A stretch of DNA of 9,526 bases from JBHHZM01 sp046758065. Lineage in GTDB: Bacteria; Pseudomonadota; Alphaproteobacteria; JAAXGF01. Made by a program: the position numbers and the translations under genes. Every line of letters begins with the position of its first letter. The first letter of the stretch is position 1. The notes below the pieces were generated by a model. That model saw only the letters and a list, made by a program, of their open reading frames with translations, made no database searches and was not told the DNA's origin. The DNA is taken from positions 1-9,526 of the forward strand of contig JBHHZM010000118.1 of the NCBI GenBank assembly GCA_046758065.1, written 5' to 3'. Positions 1 to 5,371 of the stretch are shown piece by piece.

Positions 1-699
1 GAACCGCGGGAAATCGCCGTTTACGCCGGCGGGGTCTATGTCGCCGGGGCGGGCGACGACGGGCGCGGCATCCTGTGGGGACCGACGTCGCCGGCGCCGA
101 TCGAGCGCGCGCCGATCACGACCGGATTGTCGTCGCGCCCGGCGCCGCCTTCCGAGCCGATCGACTGGGATGCCGAAGCGCAACGTCTCGATCGCCTGCT
201 GGCGGCGCCGACCAATTACGCCCATCACGGCGCGGTGCTGCGGGACCGCATCTACGCGGACGCTCGCGGCCGTCCGCCGGCGGGCTTCTTTTCCGCGCGG
301 CTGTTTCGGCCGTTCCCCGACGGGACCGTTTCGATCATCGGCGGACGCTTGCAGGTCCCGCTCGTCAAGATGGGACGATGGCTCCTGATTTGGGGCATGG
401 CCATCGCCGGCGAAGGCCGGGTGCCGCCGGCGTTCGTCGCCGCGCCCTGGGACGGGCACCCCAACGAGGCCGAAAAATACTTCGAGACCCCGGAGATCGC
501 GCTCTGGGCGGTCGCCGCACTCGCTCAGGACGATCGCGAAACCGTCGCCGCGCTGATTGCCCGGCTCGACCGCGCCGCCGATCCTCCTTGGTTGCTGGGC
601 GACGTGGTCGGGGCGCTTGCCGCCGTCACGGGCCGGCGTTTCGGCTACGACGTTGCGGCCTGGCGCGGGTGGTGGCGGGCCGCCGGTTCATCATGGTGA
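1..699 (+). CDS. Unrecognised protein with HEAT-like C-terminus (5' end missing)
   Basis: The frame is open from the first base of the window to the TGA at 697-699, so this is the last 232 residues of a longer protein whose start lies outside. I do not recognise the family. There is no membrane helix and no metal or catalytic motif I can name. A Pro/Ala-rich linker (about residues 30-53) precedes a globular part. The last ~65 residues are helical and Ala/Leu-rich and end in FGYDVAAWRGWW, a pattern common at the end of HEAT-type repeat modules (x-TGxxFGxDxxxWxxWW). The gene stops about 50 bases before the promoter of the next unit and shows no sign of being cotranscribed with it. A HEAT-repeat or lipoprotein-like periplasmic protein is possible but unproven. 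That it is a coding region is well supported by its strong GC3 bias and uninterrupted frame. Confidence 0.75.
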   Translation, partial: EPREIAVYAGGVYVAGAGDDGRGILWGPTSPAPIERAPITTGLSSRPAPPSEPIDWDAEAQRLDRLLAAPTNYAHHGAVLRDRIYADARGRPPAGFFSARLFRPFPDGTVSIIGGRLQVPLVKMGRWLLIWGMAIAGEGRVPPAFVAAPWDGHPNEAEKYFETPEIALWAVAALAQDDRETVAALIARLDRAADPPWLLGDVVGALAAVTGRRFGYDVAAWRGWWRAAGSSW

Positions 700-747
700 C
701 AGGGATGGGCTCGGCGCGGGCGGGTCTCACCGGGGTAGCGCCTCTCT

Positions 748-776
748 TTGACTGCCGGCCGGATTTGCGCTAATCG
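748..776 (+). promoter_or_regulatory. Predicted sigma70-type promoter of the fluoride-riboswitch transcript
   Basis: TTGACT (748-753) is followed, after 17 bases, by TAATCG (771-776), a fair -35/-10 pair. Initiation would fall near 782-784, just ahead of the aptamer that starts at about 788, which is the spacing expected for a riboswitch leader. The -10 is imperfect; GCTAAT at 769-774 with a 15-base spacer is an alternative. Confidence 0.5.
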
Positions 777-787
777 GGTACCAACGT

Positions 788-838
788 ATGGGGATGGAGT
801 TCCCCGATAACCGCTGAAGAAGCTAATAACTCCTGCCT
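788..838 (+). promoter_or_regulatory. Fluoride riboswitch aptamer (crcB motif)
   Basis: The core matches the fluoride aptamer consensus (GGnGAUGGnGUUCnCC ... AACCGCU ... AGCUAAUnACUCCUGC). The first hairpin is GGGG (790-793) pairing with CCCC (802-805) around the ATGGAGTT loop. The conserved ATAACCGCT follows at 807-815. A short second stem pairs GCT (813-815) with AGC (821-823), followed by TAATAACTCCTGCC. The diagnostic pseudoknot is intact: loop bases GGAGT (796-800) are fully complementary to ACTCC (829-833). An intrinsic terminator follows 35 bases later, upstream of the first gene, as expected for transcriptional ON-control by fluoride. The call rests on remembered consensus and base pairing, not on a covariance-model search. 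Confidence 0.88.
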
Positions 839-872
839 GAGCGAGAACCCGGGTGGGAATGCTGTCGCGAGA

Positions 873-897
873 CCCGCCCGCGTGAGGCGGGTTTTTT
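873..897 (+). terminator. Intrinsic terminator, expression platform of the fluoride riboswitch
   Basis: CCCGCC (873-878) and GGCGGG (886-891) form a 6-bp GC stem with a 7-base loop (CGCGTGA), directly followed by six T (892-897). It lies between the aptamer and the first gene of the unit, so it is a regulated attenuator and not an end-of-operon terminator. A competing pairing is visible: GGGTGGG (851-857) can pair with CCCGCCC (873-879) through seven pairs, one of them U-G, which would sequester the 5' arm of the terminator and let transcription continue. Confidence 0.82.
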
Positions 898-940
898 CAT
901 GACGGGAACGCCAATTGCCGGTCGTCCCAAGGAGGGGAAA

Positions 941-947
941 GGGAGGG
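941..947 (+). promoter_or_regulatory. Ribosome binding site that fixes the start at 954
   Basis: GGGAGGG ends six bases before the ATG at 954. A second purine run, AAGGAGG (929-935), is too far from that ATG. It lies inside the codons that would be translated from a TTG at 915, which argues against the longer form. Confidence 0.6.
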
Positions 948-953
948 TGCGAG

Positions 954-1712
954 ATGATAGACTGGGCGCATTCGGGAGCGGCCGTCATCGCCGCTTTCCT
1001 CGCTTCGACGGTCGAGTTCGTCGAGGCGCTGACCATCGTTCTCGCCGTCGGAACGGTGCGCGGTTGGCGTCCGGCCCTCGCCGGGGCTACGGGCGGCGCC
1101 GTGCTGCTGATGGCGCTGGTCGCCGTTCTGGGGCCGTTGCTTGCCAAGCTGCCGATTTCGTGGTTGCAGCTCGCGGTCGGCATCCTTCTCCTGCTTTTCG
1201 GCATGCGCTGGCTGCGCAAGGCGGTGCTGCGGGCGGCGGGCGTCATCGCGATGCACGACGAAGCGGCCATCTACGACGCGCAAACGCAATCGTTGCGTGA
1301 AGACGCCGCGGCCATCGGCCCCTGGGATCCCATCGCGCTGGTGACGAGTTTCAAGGCGGTCGTGCTCGAAGGGCTCGAGGTGATCTTCATCGTCATCGCC
1401 GTCGGCGCGGCGGGAAACGCGCTGGTTCCGGCCGCAGCCGGGGCGGCGGGCGCGCTGATCGTGGTCGTCCTGCTCGGGTTGGCCGTGCATCGTCCGCTCG
1501 CCCGGGTGCCCGAAAATACCCTCAAGTTCGCCGTCGGGGTGCTGCTTTCGGCGTTCGGCATTTTCTGGATCGGCGAGGGCGCGGGCTTCTCTTGGCCCGG
1601 GGAGGACCTGGCCATCCTCGGCCTCATCGTCGGCTTCCTGCTGACCGCGCTGTTGTCGGTTCTCGTCGCTCGTCGTTCGGCCGCGACGGCCGGCGCGTCG
1701 CCGCGGTCGTGA
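954..1712 (+). CDS. COG4280-type multi-pass membrane protein under fluoride-riboswitch control
   Basis: A 252-aa integral membrane protein with about seven hydrophobic segments (roughly 8-36, 40-62, 67-88, 128-152, 157-180, 187-207, 217-238). A charged cytosolic-looking loop lies at 93-125. The sequence is an internal duplication: EFVEALTIVLAVG (21-33) and LEGLEVIFIVIAVG (138-151) align, each followed by a Gly/Ala-rich helix and then LQLAVGILLLLFGMRWLRKA (71-90) or LKFAVGVLLSAFGIFWIGEG (190-209). Paired intramembrane acids (E21/E24 and E139/E142) recall the REGLE motif of Ftr1 iron permeases and the acidic motifs of UPF0016/LysE-type cation exporters, but this is resemblance only. I recognise the overall pattern as the uncharacterised membrane family COG4280. 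The fluoride aptamer and terminator upstream imply a role in fluoride resistance, either export of fluoride or transport of a linked ion. ATG 954 was chosen for its Shine-Dalgarno and because the protein becomes hydrophobic soon after. No biochemical function is established. Confidence 0.85.
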   Translation: MIDWAHSGAAVIAAFLASTVEFVEALTIVLAVGTVRGWRPALAGATGGAVLLMALVAVLGPLLAKLPISWLQLAVGILLLLFGMRWLRKAVLRAAGVIAMHDEAAIYDAQTQSLREDAAAIGPWDPIALVTSFKAVVLEGLEVIFIVIAVGAAGNALVPAAAGAAGALIVVVLLGLAVHRPLARVPENTLKFAVGVLLSAFGIFWIGEGAGFSWPGEDLAILGLIVGFLLTALLSVLVARRSAATAGASPRS

Positions 1713-1722
1713 GGGCGCGATC

Positions 1723-1935
1723 ATGCGCTGGCTGAGCGCCGCCGCCCGGGAACTCCTGTCGCTGTTCGTCGACGACGTTCCGTTCACCCTCGCCATCGTG
1801 GCCTGGATCGCCGTCGGGACGCTGGCGTTGCCGCGCCTGGCGATCGGCGCCGGCTGGAATGCGCCGCTGCTGTTCCTCGGCTTCGCGGTCATACTGCTCG
1901 TGAGCGTAACCTCGGCGGCGCGAGGACGGAATTAG
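1723..1935 (+). CDS. Small two-helix membrane protein, partner of the COG4280-type gene
   Basis: A 70-aa protein starting 10 bases after the preceding stop, so it is almost certainly cotranscribed and under the same fluoride riboswitch. It has an amphipathic N-terminus (1-20) carrying FVDDVPF, then two hydrophobic segments (about 21-40 and 47-63), and ends in a short basic tail (ARGRN). The only Shine-Dalgarno-like sequence is a weak GAGGGCG overlapping the end of the upstream gene, which suggests translational coupling. I have an impression that similar small proteins occur next to COG4280 genes in other alphaproteobacteria, but I cannot verify it here. It could be a subunit or a regulator of the larger transporter-like protein. 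No function can be assigned from sequence alone. Confidence 0.72.
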   Translation: MRWLSAAARELLSLFVDDVPFTLAIVAWIAVGTLALPRLAIGAGWNAPLLFLGFAVILLVSVTSAARGRN

Positions 1936-2069
1936 TCCCGGACGCGGCGGACGACCGGTCGAGACCGAGCCACTTTTCATTTCTCGTCTCGGACGGTTCA
2001 GGCCATAGCCTCGGCCTGCCGGCGCGTTGTTCCCCTTCGCCGGACCGGTTCCGAAACGCAATTCTCCGT

Positions 2070-2083
2070 TTGACCCAGATCAA
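2070..2083 (+). promoter_or_regulatory. FNR/FixK-type box upstream of the CydA-like operon
   Basis: TTGACCCAGATCAA is a TTGAC-N4-ATCAA near-palindrome that fits the CRP/FNR-family oxygen-regulator site. It lies in the otherwise gene-free stretch 1936-2139 (204 bases) and is centred 63 bases before the first ATG of the operon. If it acts in the class II position (-41.5), initiation would be near 2118; the -10 there (TAAGCG, 2106-2111) is poor. An almost identical box occurs at 7730-7743. The rest of 1936-2139 shows no convincing terminator and no open frame with coding character. Confidence 0.7.
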
Positions 2084-2139
2084 GGTGCCGCCCGGGCGCT
2101 TCGGCTAAGCGAGGCGCGTATCGGTCAAGGCGAGGGACA

Positions 2140-2502
2140 ATGGAGACCAGTGCCGAAGCGGTCGGGCGATTCGAGGCGTCGAACCGAAGGACAGGCGGAC
2201 GCCGGACCTGGCTCGGCATGGGAATTTTCTTCGGCGTGACGGCGGCGGCGCTCACCGGCGTGTTCGACGCCGCGGAATGGTATGCGGGTCACGTTTCCCT
2301 GCAACGGTACTGCGCCGACCGCGACGCGGCTCTGGCGCAGGTGGAACGGGTGCTGACCGTATCCGAGCCCGCGGGCGCCGGCGCGTCGCGCCCTTATGTC
2401 ATTGCGGCCAAGCTCGTTTACCTGGTGCCGCAGCGGCCGGACGAGACGACGGGCGCATACGTGAGTCGGTTGCGCCGGCGTCTCGGCGAGGCCTGCCGAT
2501 GA
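2140..2502 (+). CDS. Membrane-anchored 120-aa protein, first gene of the CydA-like operon
   Basis: I do not recognise the family. The N-terminal 24 residues are polar and basic (NRRTGGRRT), followed by one hydrophobic segment (about 25-43). A soluble domain of about 75 residues follows, which the positive-inside rule places in the periplasm. It has only two cysteines, C58 (RYCAD) and C119 (second-last residue), which could form a disulphide that closes the domain; neither is in a CxxCH haem motif. The ATG is preceded by AAGGCGAGGGA (2127-2137). Its stop overlaps the next start by four bases (ATGA), indicating coupled translation. Being first in an operon with a CydA-like subunit and cytochromes c, it is likely a structural or assembly factor of that complex. 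This is inference from position. Confidence 0.75.
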   Translation: METSAEAVGRFEASNRRTGGRRTWLGMGIFFGVTAAALTGVFDAAEWYAGHVSLQRYCADRDAALAQVERVLTVSEPAGAGASRPYVIAAKLVYLVPQRPDETTGAYVSRLRRRLGEACR

Positions 2503-2621
2503 AGGGTGCCGATAAGAGAGCGAGGATCGGTCCGGCGGTGTTTCTCGTCACGCTGGTGCTGGTGCTGATCTTTTTCTGGTGGTTCCTGATTTACGACCAC
2601 GGCGTCGGCGCCGGATCGTGA
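2499..2621 (+). CDS. Single-helix membrane peptide (40 aa) of the CydA-like operon
   Basis: ATG 2499 overlaps the TGA of the preceding gene (ATGA), with a Shine-Dalgarno-like GGCGAGG at 2485-2491. The product is 40 aa: a basic start (MKGADKRAR), one strongly hydrophobic helix with a WW pair (about 11-32) and a short tail with YDHG (33-36). Size, single helix and position directly ahead of a CydA-like gene recall accessory peptides of terminal oxidases (CydX/YbgT, CcoQ), but I see no sequence signature proving relationship to either. The same frame is open further upstream, but that part is a shadow of the 120-aa gene. It is probably a small subunit that stabilises the membrane complex. Confidence 0.65.
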   Translation: MKGADKRARIGPAVFLVTLVLVLIFFWWFLIYDHGVGAGS

Positions 2622-2640
2622 CACCGCTTCCGGGGTGACA

Positions 2641-2769
2641 ATGACGACGCGCCTGTTGGTATTCGCCGCCGCCTTCGCGATCTGGCTGGTTTATTTCTAC
2701 GCCATCGACTGGGCGATCATGCAGGGCCAGGGCCTTCCCGTGACCTGGGCCCTGATGCCCGTCTCGTGA
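2641..2769 (+). CDS. Single-helix membrane peptide (42 aa) directly ahead of the CydA-like gene
   Basis: A 42-aa product: MTTR, a hydrophobic aromatic-rich helix (about 5-26, FAIWLVYFYAIDW), then a polar QGQG turn and a short second semi-hydrophobic stretch (PVTWALMPVS). It begins 19 bases after the previous stop, with GGGGTG at 2632-2637 as a weak ribosome site. Its TGA (2767-2769) shares one base with the ATG of the CydA-like gene (TGATG), a classic coupling arrangement. It has no similarity that I can see to the 40-aa peptide before it. The frame's short length makes it easy to miss in automatic annotation. An accessory subunit of the oxidase-like complex is the likeliest reading. Confidence 0.6.
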   Translation: MTTRLLVFAAAFAIWLVYFYAIDWAIMQGQGLPVTWALMPVS

Positions 2770-4514
2770 TGATCGCCCGACGCGACGCTTTTCTGTTTCT
2801 GGGCGCGGCGGTCGCGCTGCTCGCGGCTCCCGAGATAGCGGCGGCGGCGGATACGCTCGCGGCCCCCGCGCCGACGTCCGCCGACTATCCGACGGTCGCC
2901 GGCCACGGCGGCCGCACGTTCGTCTGGGCGCTGGCGCAGATGCACCTGTTTCTGGCGGCGTTCGTTCTCGCGGTGCCGATGTTCGTGCTGGCGATCGAAC
3001 TGACCGGCGTGCTGTCGGACGATCGGCGCTACGACCGCATGGCCCACGAGTTCATGAAGATTTCGATGGCGGCGTATTCGTTCACGGCGCTCGCCGGCGG
3101 CGGTCTGGCGCTGGCGCTGTTCCTGTTCTACCCGATGGTCATGGGCTACCTGATGCGGGTCTTCCACGGCCAGGTCCTGGTCTACGCCCTGCTGTTCGGT
3201 CTCGAAAGCGTCTTTCTCTATCTCTACTACTATTCCTGGGACGCGATGCGTTTCGGCGACCGCAAGTGGTTCCATCTCTCGATCGGGCTGGTGCTGAACG
3301 CCGTCGGCACGACGCTGATGTTCGTCGCTAATTCCTGGGTGACCTTCATGATGGCGCCGTCCGGCGTCGATGCCACCGGCGTGGTCACCGGCTCGGTCTG
3401 GGCGGCGATGCACGGCGCGCTGTGGAACCCCCTCAATCTCCACCGCTTCATCGCCAACATCGCCTACGGCGGCGCCATCGTCGGGGCCTATGCCGCATAT
3501 CGTTTCCTGAGCGCGACGAGCGCCGAGCAACGCGCCCATTACGACTGGATGGGCTATACCTCGAATCTCATCGCGGTGATCGGCTTCCTGCCGCTGCCGT
3601 TCGCCGGCTACTGGCTGATGGCCGAGATCTACGCCTACAGCCAGCAGATGGGCATTACCGCGATGGGCGGCATGCTGGCGTGGCTGTTCATCATTCAGGC
3701 GGTGCTGATCGGGTCGATCCTGCTCGCCGCCAACTACTACCTGTGGTGCGGTCTGGGGCGCACCGACGGTGGCGCGCGTTACGCCGGTTTCGTCAAGTAC
3801 ATCGCGGTCGTGCTGGTCGGCGGGTTCCTAGTCTGGGTGACGCCGCACACCCTGATTCTCACCGCCCGGGAAGTGCAGATGCTGGGCGGCACCCACCACA
3901 AGCTGCTCGGTCCTCTCGGCATCATGCCGGCCAAGAACACCGCCGTGAACCTGATGCTGCTGTCGACCTTCCTGTCGTTCCAGTTTTTCCGCCGCGCCGG
4001 CCGGGTCGCCACCGTGCCGTGGGCGTCGGCCGGCAACGCCGTGATCGTCGCGCTGTTCGCCGTCGGTGCGCTCAACATCGTCGGCGCCGGGCTCTACGGC
4101 TATGTCACGCCCACAGTCTACAAGGTCGGCGCCTCGGTGCCCCAGGTGGCGACCACCCTGTCGGTCATCCTGTTCACCTTGATCATCGAAGGCTTCATGT
4201 ACCGGGGCGCGACCAGGGCCGAGGTCCACTGGGGACGAATGTCGACCCGGTCACAGTACGCCCTGTTCGTGTTGCCGGTAGCCTTCACCTGGCTGATGGC
4301 GCTGATGGGCTACATTCGCTCGTCGGTCCGGACCCACTGGCACGTCTACACGATCATGAAAGACGCCTCGCCGCAGGCGTTCATTCCGACGATCGGCAGC
4401 GCCGGCAACGTCATCACCCTGGTGACGCTGGCCTTCATGGCGGTCATCGTCTTTATTTTCTGGCTCGCTCAGCTCGACAAGACGAAGCAGCTCGCGCCGG
4501 GCGAGGCGACATAA
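2769..4514 (+). CDS. Cytochrome bd-type oxidase subunit I-like protein (CydA-like)
   Basis: A 581-aa polytopic protein of the cytochrome bd subunit I superfamily, longer than classical CydA (about 520 aa). It starts with a hydrophobic leader (6-27, ending AAAAD), probably a Sec signal, then enters a helix with QMHLF (H59, likely equivalent of the CydA N-terminal haem-ligand His). GLESVFLYLYYYSWD (144-158) matches the CydA segment with the conserved Glu (E146) and aromatic run. FVANSW (185-190) matches the VANGW segment. H225 in NLHRF is the best candidate ligand for the b558-type haem. RTHW (521-524) stands where CydA has GRQPW, and the Glu expected just before it appears to be Ser. About fourteen hydrophobic segments are visible. 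I see no clear quinol-binding Q-loop. With no CydB and cytochrome c genes directly downstream, the electron donor is probably cytochrome c, as proposed for divergent bd relatives of Nitrospira type. ATG 2769 was preferred over GTG 2766 because it couples to the previous stop. Confidence 0.85.
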   Translation: MIARRDAFLFLGAAVALLAAPEIAAAADTLAAPAPTSADYPTVAGHGGRTFVWALAQMHLFLAAFVLAVPMFVLAIELTGVLSDDRRYDRMAHEFMKISMAAYSFTALAGGGLALALFLFYPMVMGYLMRVFHGQVLVYALLFGLESVFLYLYYYSWDAMRFGDRKWFHLSIGLVLNAVGTTLMFVANSWVTFMMAPSGVDATGVVTGSVWAAMHGALWNPLNLHRFIANIAYGGAIVGAYAAYRFLSATSAEQRAHYDWMGYTSNLIAVIGFLPLPFAGYWLMAEIYAYSQQMGITAMGGMLAWLFIIQAVLIGSILLAANYYLWCGLGRTDGGARYAGFVKYIAVVLVGGFLVWVTPHTLILTAREVQMLGGTHHKLLGPLGIMPAKNTAVNLMLLSTFLSFQFFRRAGRVATVPWASAGNAVIVALFAVGALNIVGAGLYGYVTPTVYKVGASVPQVATTLSVILFTLIIEGFMYRGATRAEVHWGRMSTRSQYALFVLPVAFTWLMALMGYIRSSVRTHWHVYTIMKDASPQAFIPTIGSAGNVITLVTLAFMAVIVFIFWLAQLDKTKQLAPGEAT

Positions 4515-5371
4515 TGACGTTCTTCAAGGTCATCGGCTTCAGCCTGGCGGTCATCCTGTGCTACACGCTGTTCGCCAACATCCTGCCGCAGGTCCAGTCG
4601 AACCCGCCCGAGGAAACGGCGGCGATCGATGTCGCCGCCCTCGACCGTTCGGGGCAGATCGCCTGGGGCGAGCGGCTGTTCACCGGCAAGGGCAACTGCA
4701 CCCTGTGCCACAACGATCTGGGGCGGGCGCCCGATCTGCTGAAAGTCGATCTGGCGGCGACGTTCGCGCAGCGACTGTCCGACCCGAACTACCGGGGCCG
4801 GGCCGGCGAGGAGCCGGGCGCGAAGGCGGTCGAGACCTATATCCGGGAATCGATGATCGAGCCGTCGGCCTATGTCGTCGCCGGGTTCGGCAAGAAGGGC
4901 AGCAACGACACGGTGAGCCCGATGCCCAGGGTCGATGGCGCGCCGATCTCGCTGTCGGCGGCGGAAATCGACGCCGTGATCGCGTTTTTGCAGGACAAAG
5001 CGGGAAGCGAGGTTACCGTTTCCCTGCCGGCCACGGCCGATGCCCAGGCGCAAGCATCGGCGGACGACGGCGGGGAAGACAACGAGCCGGCGCGCACCGC
5101 CGAGGACGCAATCGACAAGTTCGCCTGCGCCGCCTGTCATGACCTGCTCGAATCCGGCGCCGACGCCGGCCCGCCACTCGCCGGCGTTGGTCCGCGTCTC
5201 GGACGCGATGGCATCCGGCGCGCCATCCTCGCCCCCAACGCGGACCTCACCGAAGGCTTCGAGCCCGACATCATGCCCCAGGACTTCGCCGAGCAGATGC
5301 GCGTCAGCGAGCTCGATCTGGTGGTCGATTACCTGATGGCGCTACCGCCCCGGGACGACGCCGCGCCATGA
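4514..5371 (+). CDS. Membrane-anchored diheme cytochrome c
   Basis: A 285-aa protein with an N-terminal hydrophobic anchor (about 5-24) and two cytochrome c domains facing the periplasm. Domain 1 has CTLCH (C62, C65, H66), with M137 in SPMPR as the likely sixth ligand. Domain 2 has CAACH (C205, C208, H209), with M254 in IMPQDF. An acidic, Ala-rich linker (about 170-200) joins them. The ATG shares one base with the TAA of the CydA-like gene (TAATG), has GCGAGG seven bases ahead, and its own stop overlaps the next start (ATGA). The two genes therefore sit inside a coupled operon. It probably passes electrons to or from the CydA-like subunit. The frame is open upstream inside the previous gene, but that part is a shadow. 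Domain 1 is unusually large between CxxCH and Met (71 residues). Confidence 0.9.
   Translation: MTFFKVIGFSLAVILCYTLFANILPQVQSNPPEETAAIDVAALDRSGQIAWGERLFTGKGNCTLCHNDLGRAPDLLKVDLAATFAQRLSDPNYRGRAGEEPGAKAVETYIRESMIEPSAYVVAGFGKKGSNDTVSPMPRVDGAPISLSAAEIDAVIAFLQDKAGSEVTVSLPATADAQAQASADDGGEDNEPARTAEDAIDKFACAACHDLLESGADAGPPLAGVGPRLGRDGIRRAILAPNADLTEGFEPDIMPQDFAEQMRVSELDLVVDYLMALPPRDDAAP

Noticed and set aside
788..838. Manganese (yybP-ykoY) riboswitch as an alternative for the leader
   Set aside because: The GGGGATGGAG start superficially recalls it, but the ACCGCT, GCTAATAACTCCTGC segments and the GGAGT/ACTCC pseudoknot belong to the fluoride motif.
915..953. TTG start at 915 for the COG4280-type gene
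   Set aside because: It would add 13 polar residues encoded by the purine-rich ribosome-binding region. ATG 954 has GGGAGGG at good spacing and leads directly into the conserved part.
1936..2069. Possible intrinsic terminator after the fluoride-linked genes (CCGAG ... CTCGG near 1964-1992)
   Set aside because: The stem is only about 5 bp with a long loop and no following T-run, so I do not annotate it.
2499..2621. Naming the 40-aa peptide CydX
   Set aside because: Length and single helix agree, but I see no CydX-specific sequence and CydX normally follows cydAB. A neutral name is safer.
2766..2768. GTG at 2766 as start of the CydA-like gene
   Set aside because: Adjacent ATG 2769 gives the same protein less one Met and couples directly to the preceding TGA. 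The difference is a single residue.
3422..4513. Extension of the diheme cytochrome c frame far upstream of 4514
   Set aside because: The upstream part overlaps the CydA-like gene in another frame and reads as Arg/Ala/Gly-rich low-complexity. The anchor helix and ribosome site support ATG 4514.
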